Positions 16,679 to 24,599 of a stretch of DNA of 64,000 bases are shown here, piece after piece. Source of the stretch: Clostridia bacterium. Lineage in GTDB: Bacteria; Bacillota; Clostridia; Oscillospirales; Acutalibacteraceae. The stretch spans positions 1 through 64,000 of the forward strand of contig JAFWAC010000008.1 of assembly GCA_017507805.1 (NCBI GenBank), written 5' to 3'. A program made the position numbers and the translations under genes. Positions within the stretch are counted from its first letter, which is position 1; each line of letters opens with the position of its first letter. The notes below the pieces were generated by a model. That model had not been told where the DNA came from. It did not search any database and saw only the letters and a list, made by a program, of their open reading frames with translations.

Positions 16679-17188
16679 ATGAATTTCAAGAAAAATATCA
16701 TTGCCTTTTTGGTTATAGGCTTATTAGGCACCGTGGGACACTTTGTTTACGATTGGTCGGGTGAAAACAGCATTTTAGGACTGATTTTCCCTGTAAGCGA
16801 AAGTGTGTGGGAACATTTGAAGCTTCTGTTCTTTCCTACTATTATTTACTCTTCATTTGAATATTTATTCTCACACGAAAAACCCCGTAACTACTTGGCG
16901 GCAACAGCAATCGGATTATTCTGCGGATTGGCAACTGTAATAGTTATATATTATCTTGTAAACGGAATTGTAGGCTATGACATCAGCTTTATAAACATTA
17001 CAAGCTATTACATTGCCGTTATTGTTTTGCTTTGCAAGAAAAGAACTGTTATATTAAAGGAAAAATTTTATTCCAAAAATGCCAATATTTTCTTTGCTGT
17101 TCTCTTGGGTGTGACAGCTTTACTGTTTTTTATATGGAGCTACAATCCGCCCTCTCTCGGTATTTTCACCCCTCCTATAACAGTATGA
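16679..17188 (+). CDS. Small integral membrane protein, DUF6512-like
   Basis: This 169-residue protein has about five membrane segments: residues 7-24, 45-62, 75-100, 105-120 and 137-155. It carries the striking motif FPVSESVWEHLKLLFFP, with preceding GTVGHFVYDWSG, which I associate with the DUF6512 family. Function is unknown. It sits alone between the operon terminator and the converging PRPP synthetase gene. The AGG/GGTGG-like site before the ATG is weak, and no convincing promoter was found in the 94 bp upstream. Confidence 0.7.
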   Translation: MNFKKNIIAFLVIGLLGTVGHFVYDWSGENSILGLIFPVSESVWEHLKLLFFPTIIYSSFEYLFSHEKPRNYLAATAIGLFCGLATVIVIYYLVNGIVGYDISFINITSYYIAVIVLLCKKRTVILKEKFYSKNANIFFAVLLGVTALLFFIWSYNPPSLGIFTPPITV

Positions 17189-17219
17189 ACTAAGCATTCC
17201 TTTCCAAATTAAGCGAAAA

Positions 17220-17250
17220 AATGGCTGCTTCACTTTGCGAAGCAGCCATT
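17220..17250 (-). terminator. Terminator of the PRPP synthetase gene
   Basis: A perfect 12-bp stem AATGGCTGCTTC/GAAGCAGCCATT with a 7-nt loop lies just after the leftward gene's stop. On the minus strand it is followed by TTTTTCGCTT. Confidence 0.85.
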
Positions 17251-17256
17251 AAATAT

Positions 17257-18390
17257 TTATTTATTATCCTGATTATACTTTGCAACAACCTTTTTAATTC
17301 TGTCTGCAGGGTCAAGCAAGCCGCTGATAGAATTATCGTAGTTAAGTGTGTCAACAAGCAAAGCAATGTACTTTGACATATTAACACTGCAATACCACTC
17401 GCGCTTTAAAAGCTCTTCAGGCTGGAAAATAAGGTTGGTTGTGAACACCTTATCGATAAGTCCGTTTTTATAATATTCATCAAACTTATCATAGCCCTCA
17501 ACAAAAAGACCGAAGGTTGAGAAAACAAAAATTCTGCCTGCGCCCTTTTCTTTAAGCTTTGCGGCAATATCAAGCATAGACTCGCCGGAGGAAATCATAT
17601 CGTCAACCAAAATCAAATCCTTACCGACAATATCATTACCCAAAAATTCGTGTGCTTCAATCGGATTTCTGCCGTTTACAACAACCGAGTAATTACGGCG
17701 CTTATAGAACATACCAAGCTCCAAGCCTAAAACAGATGAATAATAAATACATCTGCCCATACCGCCCTCATCGGGTGAAACAATCATGGTATGGTCGCGG
17801 TCAAGCTTAATATCGGGAACGGTTTTAAGCAAAGCCTTAATCATCTGATAGGCTGCCTGAACATTATCAAAACCGTCAAGCGGGATAGCATTATTAACGC
17901 GGGGGTCATGTGCGTCAAAGGTGATTATATTCTTTACGCCCATCGCTACAAGCTCTTGAAGTGCCATTGCACAGTCCATTGATTCACGGGTGGTTCTTCT
18001 GTGCTGTCTACCTTCATAAAGCATGGGCATAATAACGGTAATTCTTCTTGCTTTACCGCCCAAAGCGGCTATAATACGCTTCAAATCCTGAAAATGGTCA
18101 TCCGGACTCATCGGAACGGTCATACCGTACATCTTATATGTAACATTATAATTGAAGCAGTCACAAATAATATACACATCAAGTCCGCGTGCTGTGTGAT
18201 TAAGAACTGCTTTTGCCTCACCTGTACCGAAACGGGGGCAGTTTGCCGAAACCACAAAGGATTCGTCCTCCGGAATGTTGCGCCATTGCTTAAGATAATA
18301 ATCCACCTGTGAAGAAATATCCTCGCAACCGCGCATACTGATAAGTGCCATATCGCCGTAAGGGGTATGCTTAAAATCGATGCTTGCCAT
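17257..18390 (-). CDS. prs: Ribose-phosphate pyrophosphokinase, divergent form
   Basis: It makes PRPP from ribose 5-phosphate and ATP for nucleotide, His and Trp synthesis. The family order is visible: an N-terminal PRTase-like domain, the flexible catalytic loop as YEGRQHRRTTRES (standard form ARQDRK..REPI), a metal/ATP segment FDAHDPRVNNAIP (standard FDLHA..QGFF), and the PRPP-binding loop LILVDDMISSGES (standard VDDMxDTGGT). At 377 residues it is about 60 longer than the usual 310-320, and several signature positions differ, so it belongs to a divergent branch. It is monocistronic, with its own promoter and terminator and GGAGG before the ATG. Confidence 0.88.
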   Translation of the reverse strand: MASIDFKHTPYGDMALISMRGCEDISSQVDYYLKQWRNIPEDESFVVSANCPRFGTGEAKAVLNHTARGLDVYIICDCFNYNVTYKMYGMTVPMSPDDHFQDLKRIIAALGGKARRITVIMPMLYEGRQHRRTTRESMDCAMALQELVAMGVKNIITFDAHDPRVNNAIPLDGFDNVQAAYQMIKALLKTVPDIKLDRDHTMIVSPDEGGMGRCIYYSSVLGLELGMFYKRRNYSVVVNGRNPIEAHEFLGNDIVGKDLILVDDMISSGESMLDIAAKLKEKGAGRIFVFSTFGLFVEGYDKFDEYYKNGLIDKVFTTNLIFQPEELLKREWYCSVNMSKYIALLVDTLNYDNSISGLLDPADRIKKVVAKYNQDNK

Positions 18391-18419
18391 AAATTAACCT
18401 CCGCAAAATTACTTCTGTT

Positions 18420-18448
18420 AATATATTACCACAAATCCCTCGACACAA
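18420..18448 (-). promoter_or_regulatory. Promoter of the PRPP synthetase gene
   Basis: On the minus strand TTGTGT (18448-18443), a 17-bp spacer and TATATT (18425-18420) lie 30 bp before the start codon. Confidence 0.5.
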
Positions 18449-18512
18449 AAAGACTTTTTTTGAAAAAAATCAAAAAATTTTTAATAATCTTTTCACATTA
18501 ATATTAACCTTT

Positions 18513-20405
18513 TTATACAACTTTTCTATCGTACAGCAAAGCGGCTGAAAAAACAACAAGAAAAGATCCTACATTATGGACGAGTGCGCCGGTTATGGGA
18601 GTGAGCACCTGCAGAAGTGACAAAACAATAGCGATGAAATTTATAAATAGCGAAAGAAAAATGCTGAATTTTATTGTTTTCACCGTTGCGTTTGCCAATC
18701 TTTTAAGATAAGGCAAGCTTGAAATATCATCTGCGATTAACACGATGTCGGCAGTCTCCACGGTGATATCGCTACCCATTTTACCCATTGCTATTCCCAC
18801 ATCGGCTGTTTTCAGAGCCGGGGCATCATTTATACCGTCACCTACCATACAAACCGAGTTTCCCTGCTGCTGCAGTATTTTAATATGCTCCGCCTTTTCC
18901 CGTGGTAACAGCTCAGCAAAAATTTCGGACACGCCCGACTTTCGGGCAAAATAATCTGCAGCCCGGTATTTATCACCTGTAAGCAGTACACTTTTAACGC
19001 CCGCTTCTTTAAGCTGTTTAACCGCTTCTGCCGCATTTGAGCGCAAGCTGTCCGAAAGCGCAATAATACCCGAAGGTCTGCCGTTTACTGCCACCAATAC
19101 CGAAGCCTTACCCTCAGACCACAAATGCGAAAGTGCGGCAAAAGCCTCATCGGAAATCACGATATTATTTTCCCTCAGATACCTCTCATTACCGCAATGA
19201 AGCTCAACACCGTTTACAACTGCAAAAATGCCTTTGCCCGACTCCATTTTGAAACTATCGGCTTTAAAAAGGCTTTTACCCTGCTTTTTGGCAAAATCGG
19301 TTATTGCTTTTCCTAACGGATGCTCACTAAGGCTTTCTGCCGATGCCGTAAGGCAGAGGAGCAAATCACCGTCAATATTTTCGTCAAAGCTTATTATCTG
19401 CGATACCTCAAGCCTGCCTTGGGTTAATGTGCCTGTTTTATCGAATGCGGCAAAATTGATTTTACTCATTTTTTCAAGTGCTTCGCCTGATTTTATGATA
19501 ACACCGAATTTGGTTGCCTGACCTATTGCCGCCATAACGGCGGTAGGGGTTGCGAGCACCAAAGCACAGGGGCAGAACACAACCAAAACCGTGACCGCAA
19601 CCACAACATTCTGCAATATAATTCCGGACAAAACCGACAACAATAGCGCAACAGGAACAAGATAGCTTGCCCATTTATCAGCAACCCTTTGAATGGGCGC
19701 TTTCTTATCCTCTGCCTCTTTCATCATTGAAATAAGCTTTTGCATATAAGAATTTTTACCTGTTTTTTTGACAATCACATCAACTGCACCAAAGCAGTTT
19801 ATTGTTCCGCTATATATTTCATCGCCCACCGCTTTATCAACAGGTAATGCCTCACCTGTTATAACCGATTGATCAACGCAGGTTTCTCCGTTAATAATCT
19901 GCCCGTCAACCGCAACGGTTTCTCCCGGAAGAATACGGACAGTATCACCTATCATAATATCGGACACAGGCACGAAAAGCTCTTTATCCGAAACAATTTT
20001 TCTTGCAGTTTGCGGTATCAATCCGACAAGCTTTTTAATTCCTTTTTTAGCCTTGGCGGTGGTTTTATCCTCTAAAAGCTCACCCAAAGCCATAATGAAT
20101 GCAACCTCTGCCGCGGCGAACAAATCACCGATTGCAATTGCGGCAAGCATGGCAATCGAAATAAGCAAGGCGGAAGAAATTTTACCTATTCCTTTATTAA
20201 AGATCAGCTTTTTAAATGCACTGCAAACAATCGGAATACCCGAAATCAACACAGCTATCCACGAAAACTCAAAATGCACAAATAAATTAATTTCCCTCAC
20301 AAAAAACTCCTCTGCTATATGAGGGACTAAATCAAGTAAAAGGAATATACCCGAAATCACCGTTGCAGGCAGACTCTCAAGGCGTTCACAAAGCTTGTCA
20401 ATCAT
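18513..20405 (-). CDS. Heavy-metal-translocating P1B-type ATPase
   Basis: A 630-residue ATP-driven metal pump of the cytoplasmic membrane. From the chosen start the motifs are the actuator TGE (183-185, in VITGEALP), the membrane metal site CPC (278-280), the phosphorylated aspartate DKTGT (322-326), the HP motif of P1B ATPases (362-363, SEHPLGKA) and the hinge GDGINDAPAL near 535. CPC with HP fits Zn/Cd/Pb or Cu export. No N-terminal heavy-metal-associated CxxC domain is present, and the first helices are short. The ATG at 20405 is preferred because a perfect GGAGG lies seven bases upstream; the frame extends to 20438. It is divergent from a TetR-type gene, its probable repressor. Confidence 0.93.
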   Translation of the reverse strand: MIDKLCERLESLPATVISGIFLLLDLVPHIAEEFFVREINLFVHFEFSWIAVLISGIPIVCSAFKKLIFNKGIGKISSALLISIAMLAAIAIGDLFAAAEVAFIMALGELLEDKTTAKAKKGIKKLVGLIPQTARKIVSDKELFVPVSDIMIGDTVRILPGETVAVDGQIINGETCVDQSVITGEALPVDKAVGDEIYSGTINCFGAVDVIVKKTGKNSYMQKLISMMKEAEDKKAPIQRVADKWASYLVPVALLLSVLSGIILQNVVVAVTVLVVFCPCALVLATPTAVMAAIGQATKFGVIIKSGEALEKMSKINFAAFDKTGTLTQGRLEVSQIISFDENIDGDLLLCLTASAESLSEHPLGKAITDFAKKQGKSLFKADSFKMESGKGIFAVVNGVELHCGNERYLRENNIVISDEAFAALSHLWSEGKASVLVAVNGRPSGIIALSDSLRSNAAEAVKQLKEAGVKSVLLTGDKYRAADYFARKSGVSEIFAELLPREKAEHIKILQQQGNSVCMVGDGINDAPALKTADVGIAMGKMGSDITVETADIVLIADDISSLPYLKRLANATVKTIKFSIFLSLFINFIAIVLSLLQVLTPITGALVHNVGSFLVVFSAALLYDRKVV

Positions 20406-20426
20406 AGTAAATCCTCCGTTTATAAA

Positions 20427-20455
20427 TTGACTTTTCAAAGCAACTACTGTATAAT
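20427..20455 (+). promoter_or_regulatory. Promoter of the TetR-family gene
   Basis: TTGACT (20427-20432), a 17-bp spacer and a perfect TATAAT (20450-20455) read rightward. The -10 element is immediately followed by the dyad at 20456-20473, so repressor binding there would block initiation. Confidence 0.7.
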
Positions 20456-20535
20456 ATGTTTGCTATCAAACATTATGTTCGATATTTTTCTTAATTTCAA
20501 TAATCAAACCATTACAAATGTAAGATATCGAACAT
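20456..20535. promoter_or_regulatory. Putative operator cluster of the TetR-type regulator
   Basis: An 18-bp dyad ATGTTTGctatCAAACAT lies at 20456-20473. A related half-site ATGTTCGATAT (20475-20485) has an exact inverted partner ATATCGAACAT at 20525-20535. The repeats lie in the divergent region between the metal ATPase and TetR genes and overlap the -10 elements of both promoters, the usual architecture of a TetR-type operator. Confidence 0.6.
20472..20500 (-). promoter_or_regulatory. Promoter of the metal ATPase gene
   Basis: On the minus strand TTGAAA (20500-20495), a 17-bp spacer and CATAAT (20477-20472) precede the ATPase. The -10 lies inside the operator repeats. Confidence 0.55.
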
Positions 20536-20562
20536 TTTTTAAAAATTGTACGGAGAATTATT

Positions 20563-21096
20563 ATGGACAGACGGCAAAAAAAGACTCGCGATGCTATATT
20601 TAAAGCCTTCGGTCACTTACTCGAAGGCAAAAAGTACGAGCATATAACAGTTCAGGAAATAATTGATGAAGCAGACATCGGGAGAAGTACATTCTATGCA
20701 CATTTTGAAACCAAGGACACATTACTTAAAGAAATGTGCAGTGATATATTCGACCACATTTTTTCGGACAAAATATGTGAATATTCAGCCGAAAAAAACG
20801 ACCTTGAAACAAAATTAGCGCACATATTATGGCATTTGCAGAATAACAATTTTAATATTTACGGTTTACTATCCTCGCAAAGCGGAGATTTATTTCTGCA
20901 ATATCTTAAAGAACAGCTTGCAATTCTTTTTAAAATGTATCTCTCTGATTTCCATACCGACACTCCGGAGGATTTTCTTTTATATCACCTTATCGGCAGC
21001 TTTGCAGAGGCAATAAAATGGTGGGTAAATAATAAGATGCAACACTCACCGGAGCAAATCGCAAAATATTTTATGGCAGTTACAGAAACACATTAA
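20563..21096 (+). CDS. TetR/AcrR family transcriptional regulator
   Basis: This 177-residue regulator has an N-terminal TetR helix-turn-helix (KKTRDAIFKAFGHLLEGKKY, then IDEADIGRSTFYAHFETKDT) and an all-helical C-terminal domain that would bind a ligand and dimerise. CGGAGA precedes the ATG. Its divergent position relative to the metal ATPase and the dyad repeats overlapping both promoters suggest that it represses itself and the pump. The ligand (metal or organic) cannot be read from sequence; no clear cysteine metal cluster is seen. A long hairpin terminator follows. Confidence 0.9.
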   Translation: MDRRQKKTRDAIFKAFGHLLEGKKYEHITVQEIIDEADIGRSTFYAHFETKDTLLKEMCSDIFDHIFSDKICEYSAEKNDLETKLAHILWHLQNNNFNIYGLLSSQSGDLFLQYLKEQLAILFKMYLSDFHTDTPEDFLLYHLIGSFAEAIKWWVNNKMQHSPEQIAKYFMAVTETH

Positions 21097-21100
21097 CAGT

Positions 21101-21143
21101 AAAAAGAGATGTATTTACAAATCAGGTAAATACATCTCTTTTT
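21101..21143. terminator. Bidirectional terminator between TetR and pgeF
   Basis: An 18-bp stem AAAAAGAGATGTATTTAC / GTAAATACATCTCTTTTT with a 7-nt loop has A- and T-runs at its ends. It separates converging genes. Its right end reaches the pgeF stop at 21143. Confidence 0.9.
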
Positions 21144-21964
21144 TATGCTAATTCTATTATAGCGGCAAGATTACCGCGTTTTCCGCCTGTGGCACGGTGA
21201 GAATGGAGATGCTCGCTGTTACAGCAGGTACATATATCGCTCACATCAATGTTTGTGGGCTTTATACCGGCACCGATTAAAATTCTACGGTTAGCCTCCG
21301 CTAAATCAAGCATATACTTACCGCCGCCCTTAACGGTAATAACCCCTTCTGTATCAAAATCAGGTATTACTAAAAACAGTTCGTATACAGGGTCATCAAC
21401 CTCATAACAGCATTTTCCTATACACGGTCCGATTGCGGCGATTATATCCTTAGTGTCACATCCATAGCAAGAAACCATTTTTTCAACCGTTACCTTACCT
21501 ATCTGCTTAACTGTGCCGCGCCAGCCCGAATGTGAGGTGGCAATTACCCTTTTAACAGGGTCACAAAACAGAAGCGGTGTGCAATCGGCATACTGTGTAA
21601 CAAGGGCAACGCCGGGCACATTTGTTATAAGACCATCTATATCCGAAAAAGGTTCAAGCGCAACGCCCGTTCCGCAATGTGATTTATCAACGCATAAAAC
21701 ATTATTGGTATGAGTTTGATGGCTAAGCACTAAATTAGCAGTATCGATACCAACCGCGCCGCACAAAATTTCGTAATTTTTAAGAACAGTCTCTCTGTCG
21801 TCACGGGAAAAGCTTAAATTCATGGAAGCAAATTCACCCTTACTGACACCGCCGTGTCGGGTTGAAAAAATATGTCTCACACAATCAAGACGGGCGAGCT
21901 TTGGAAACTGAATATACTGCAAATCACCCTTTTTGACAATGGTTAAATTATTACTCTTCATCAT
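21143..21964 (-). CDS. pgeF: Multicopper-oxidase-fold (DUF152/YfiH-YlmD) family protein
   Basis: A member of the YfiH/YlmD/PgeF family, once annotated as laccase and now linked to purine nucleoside phosphorolysis and peptidoglycan editing. The metal-site residues are visible: His in VLSHQTHTNNV, Cys in YADCTPLLF, His in TSHSGWRG, and the C-terminal CCNSEHLHSHRA. Length is normal. The start is the ATG at 21964, overlapping the end of cpsB by 14 nt; a further in-frame ATG follows directly. It is probably co-transcribed with cpsB. In many Firmicutes this gene lies near the division cluster, but here it follows a capsule-regulation gene. Confidence 0.88.
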   Translation of the reverse strand: MMKSNNLTIVKKGDLQYIQFPKLARLDCVRHIFSTRHGGVSKGEFASMNLSFSRDDRETVLKNYEILCGAVGIDTANLVLSHQTHTNNVLCVDKSHCGTGVALEPFSDIDGLITNVPGVALVTQYADCTPLLFCDPVKRVIATSHSGWRGTVKQIGKVTVEKMVSCYGCDTKDIIAAIGPCIGKCCYEVDDPVYELFLVIPDFDTEGVITVKGGGKYMLDLAEANRRILIGAGIKPTNIDVSDICTCCNSEHLHSHRATGGKRGNLAAIIELA

Positions 21965-22691
21965 CTGAATTAACACCACCGTTTACTACTATGCGGTCAT
22001 AAAAATATTCCGCATTCTTAATAAGCTGTGTACGGCAGTCGTTGCCGTATTCTATACCTATCCTGTTGAGAGCCTTGTGCAAAAGCGGAGGGCGATACTC
22101 CACAGAATGGGCGTCTGTGGCGATAACACAGCAAATTCCCGACCTTAACAGCCTTTTTATTATACGATATAATGACGGCGTTAATACCGATGACGCATTA
22201 ATTTGCACCGCAATTTTTTCTTTCTTGAGAAATTTAATAAGCTTGCGGTAATTTTTTGCCATGCAATATCTTTCAACATGAGCAATTATCGGTGTGATTT
22301 TTAGATTTTCCTTAATATCCTTTAAATCCCTGAAAAGATTTGGGCCGATACATTGGTCTGTAAGCTCAAGCAATAATACATCTGAGCCGTTAAGGCAAAG
22401 CTCCGACAAGGATGTGGATGAGCCAATACCGTCAAAATAAAGCATTTCACAGCCAAGATACACATCGGGAAGCTGATGCTCCTCCGATATACGCCTGACC
22501 GCATTATAAGCACTGTCAACCCTTAAAAAAAAGTCCTCAAGATTGTCATTCTGAGGATAAAAATGCGGTGTGGCGATAACAGCATCTATTTTCTGTTCCC
22601 GCATCATTTCAAGCAACCGAACGGTTTCACTAAGGCTTGAGGATCCGTCATCCACGCCCGGAATTATATGTGAATGTATGTCAAAAAGCAA
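21951..22691 (-). CDS. cpsB: CpsB/CapC family tyrosine-protein phosphatase (PHP domain)
   Basis: A 246-residue manganese-dependent protein-tyrosine phosphatase of the PHP fold. Metal-binding motifs are DIHSHIIPGVDDG (residues 4-16), ATPHFYP, CEMLYF, IIAHVERY and IATDAHS. It removes phosphate from the tyrosine cluster of the partner kinase CpsD and so controls capsular or exopolysaccharide output. It is separated from cpsD by an unusual 282-bp region full of hairpins, and overlaps pgeF at its 3' end. No sugar transferase genes follow. Confidence 0.93.
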   Translation of the reverse strand: MLFDIHSHIIPGVDDGSSSLSETVRLLEMMREQKIDAVIATPHFYPQNDNLEDFFLRVDSAYNAVRRISEEHQLPDVYLGCEMLYFDGIGSSTSLSELCLNGSDVLLLELTDQCIGPNLFRDLKDIKENLKITPIIAHVERYCMAKNYRKLIKFLKKEKIAVQINASSVLTPSLYRIIKRLLRSGICCVIATDAHSVEYRPPLLHKALNRIGIEYGNDCRTQLIKNAEYFYDRIVVNGGVNSDDEE

Positions 22692-22721
22692 AGCAACACC
22701 GCCTTAATAATGATTATAGAA

Positions 22722-22900
22722 TGTCGAAACACTGAAAAGTGTTTCGACAAGCCGATTTTATCGGCTTTAGCAAAATTAAATTTGTGAAAATTTAATTTTG
22801 CCTATATTCATTGCAATAGGTTTAGGCAAATTTTCTATGAAAATTTGTGACCAAATCAAAGATTTGGTGTCGCAATAGTGTAGATTTACACTATTGCGAC
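22722..22900. repeat. Array of seven consecutive stem-loops between cpsD and cpsB
   Basis: Nearly every base of this 179-bp stretch pairs in short local hairpins. H1 is TGTCGAAACACT/AGTGTTTCGACA, 12 bp with a GAAA loop. H2 at 22749-22767 is AAGCCGAT/ATCGGCTT. H3 at 22770-22801 has a 14-bp stem starting GCAAAATTAAATTT with a GTGA loop. H4 at 22801-22820 is a weak CCTAT/ATAGG. H5 at 22827-22847 is CAAATTTTC/GAAAATTTG. H6 at 22850-22868 is ACCAAATC/GATTTGGT. H7 at 22869-22900 has a 14-bp stem starting GTCGCAATAGTGTA. The stems differ in sequence, so this is not a tandem repeat. It may be a composite of mobile palindromic units or a structured RNA. Confidence 0.8.
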
Positions 22901-22973
22901 TTCCTATAACCATTATAAACTAAATAAAAGATACAGTGTGGCAGAGTGTTATCCTCTGCCACACCGAAATAAG

Positions 22974-23750
22974 CTACTGTGAGCTTTCACTACTGCCGTA
23001 ACCGTAATAATATCCGTATCTGCCATATTTTCCGTAGCGGCCATAGCGACCGTATTTGCCGTACTTACCGTATCTTCCGGAAGAACCGTCAACACCGTTC
23101 ATAACTACGCCCAAAATGTTTATATCCAAAACCGAAGCATGCTCAAGTGTATCAATAAACGCATCATAGGTGGTAACTCCGGTTCTGACAACAAGCAAAA
23201 GTCCGTCACATTTCTTTGAAATTACCAATGCATCCGAAACCAGGTTTACCGGCGGAGTGTCAATTATAATATAATCATATTCTGTACGAAGGTTTGCAAG
23301 CAAAGTATCAAATGCTTCAAAGCTGAAAATCTCAGATGAATTACTGATGCTTGTACCCGCAGTCATAACATCAAGGAAAGGATTGTATTTCAAAATTACA
23401 TCCTCAAACTGAGCCTTACCTAAAACCACATCCATACAGCCTGTGCCCTTTTCCATTTTAAGCTTTTTATGAATGGAAGCACGGCGAATATCCGCATCTA
23501 TCAACAAAACCTTTTTTTCAAGCTGCGAGAGAATTATAGCTGTATTAACAGCGGTGGTAGACTTACCCTCCGAAGCGTTGGGGCTTGAAATGGCAACTAC
23601 ATTTCCGTCAATATTGGCAAGCATTGAAGTCAAATGAACACGAATGTTTTTATATGCCTCCAACACAGAGAACGGCACCTTGCTGGGACCGTTATTGTTT
23701 ACAAGCTTCAACGAGCCGGAGCTACTTTTTTTCTTCTGTTTTGGTGGCAT
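22974..23750 (-). CDS. cpsD: CpsD/CapB family bacterial tyrosine kinase
   Basis: The cytoplasmic BY-kinase of a capsule or exopolysaccharide system. The Walker A is SPNASEGKST (56-65), Walker A' is LLIDAD (82-87) and Walker B is IIIDTPP (161-167). The C-terminal tail (227-252) is an extreme tyrosine cluster of repeated R/K-Y-G triplets ending YYYGYG, with 11 tyrosines in 28 residues; these are the autophosphorylation sites. In the Gram-positive arrangement the kinase is activated by the separate membrane protein CpsC, whose gene overlaps it by 29 nt upstream. CpsB dephosphorylates it. The regular Arg/Lys between tyrosines is unusual. Confidence 0.93.
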   Translation of the reverse strand: MPPKQKKKSSSGSLKLVNNNGPSKVPFSVLEAYKNIRVHLTSMLANIDGNVVAISSPNASEGKSTTAVNTAIILSQLEKKVLLIDADIRRASIHKKLKMEKGTGCMDVVLGKAQFEDVILKYNPFLDVMTAGTSISNSSEIFSFEAFDTLLANLRTEYDYIIIDTPPVNLVSDALVISKKCDGLLLVVRTGVTTYDAFIDTLEHASVLDINILGVVMNGVDGSSGRYGKYGKYGRYGRYGKYGRYGYYYGYGSSESSQ

Positions 23751-24516
23751 TCACTCCGCCTCCTTTAACGATATTTTCGTTATTACCGTAATAGGTATAC
23801 TTATAATAATAACCGTTTCTTGCCTTTTCAAAATCAGGAACACTGCCTATAATCGGGATATCAAAGCGTTCCTTGAAATCCTCCTCGCTACCGATAACCG
23901 TATTAAGCGAATAAATAAGCAACAGCACCAAGTAAACAACAGCCACACCCACTATTCCCGAAAAACCGGTTATAACAACCGTTCTGGGAGAAACCTTTGA
24001 GGCTGTATCGGCATTTGTAGTTGCGATATAAGCACCGTTGACATATTCATCTATGTACCCGGGGGTTACCTCTAAAAATTCATTGACGATGAGGATGGCC
24101 TCTTCTTTGGTTTCGGCAGTACAGGAAACATTAATAAACAGAGAGTTGCTGTCCTTTCGGGAGACACTGAAGCGGGATTTCAGATTACCGTAAGTAAAGC
24201 TATAATTATACTTAGTATTGAGAACTGCCGAAAGGTCTTTATAGATACCGTTGGTATCCAAAATGTCGCAAACTGTGCCCACAAAATTCATAGATGCGGT
24301 AATATCCGCATTATTAAGATTTGACTTATCCCCTAAATCGGTCGAAACAATCGCGCCGTTTGTAACAAGCACAGAGCCGGTTGCAGAATACTTAGGGGTT
24401 GCAAAAAAGGTACAATAAGTCAAGCCTGCAGCCGCAAAAACAATGCCGACCACTGCAAGCAAAATTATATTTTTCAGAGCAATTCTGATAAGTGCAATAA
24501 GGGTGAAATTTTTCAA
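23722..24516 (-). CDS. cpsC: Wzz/CpsC-type chain-length determinant and kinase activator
   Basis: A 264-residue membrane protein with two transmembrane helices (about 15-38 and 182-203), an extracellular Wzz domain between them, and a cytoplasmic tail ending VPDFEKARNGYYYKYTYYGN, which should contact and activate the CpsD kinase. The start codon is TTG at 24516 with AAGGGC upstream. A good promoter lies just before it. It is the first gene of the cpsC-cpsD-(hairpins)-cpsB-pgeF run. The tail is itself rich in tyrosine, like that of the kinase. Confidence 0.88.
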   Translation of the reverse strand: MKNFTLIALIRIALKNIILLAVVGIVFAAAGLTYCTFFATPKYSATGSVLVTNGAIVSTDLGDKSNLNNADITASMNFVGTVCDILDTNGIYKDLSAVLNTKYNYSFTYGNLKSRFSVSRKDSNSLFINVSCTAETKEEAILIVNEFLEVTPGYIDEYVNGAYIATTNADTASKVSPRTVVITGFSGIVGVAVVYLVLLLIYSLNTVIGSEEDFKERFDIPIIGSVPDFEKARNGYYYKYTYYGNNENIVKGGGVNATKTEEKK

Positions 24517-24557
24517 AAGCTATGCCCTTCTTTCTATTTCCATACACAACTAATAGC

Positions 24558-24586
24558 ATTTTAACACATTGATAAAATATAATCAA
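24558..24586 (-). promoter_or_regulatory. Promoter of the cpsC-cpsD genes
   Basis: On the minus strand TTGATT (24586-24581), a 17-bp spacer and TAAAAT (24563-24558) lie about 42 bp before the cpsC start. Confidence 0.6.
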
Positions 24587-24599
24587 GAAAAAAATCAAC

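Noticed and set aside
22722-22900. The hairpin array as a CRISPR array or integron attC sites
   Set aside because: The stems do not repeat a common sequence, spacing is not regular, and no cas gene or integrase is in the window.
23005-23085. Short tandem DNA repeats in the cpsD 3' end as a CRISPR or satellite
   Set aside because: They are the codons of the (R/K)-Y-G protein repeat and stay in frame.
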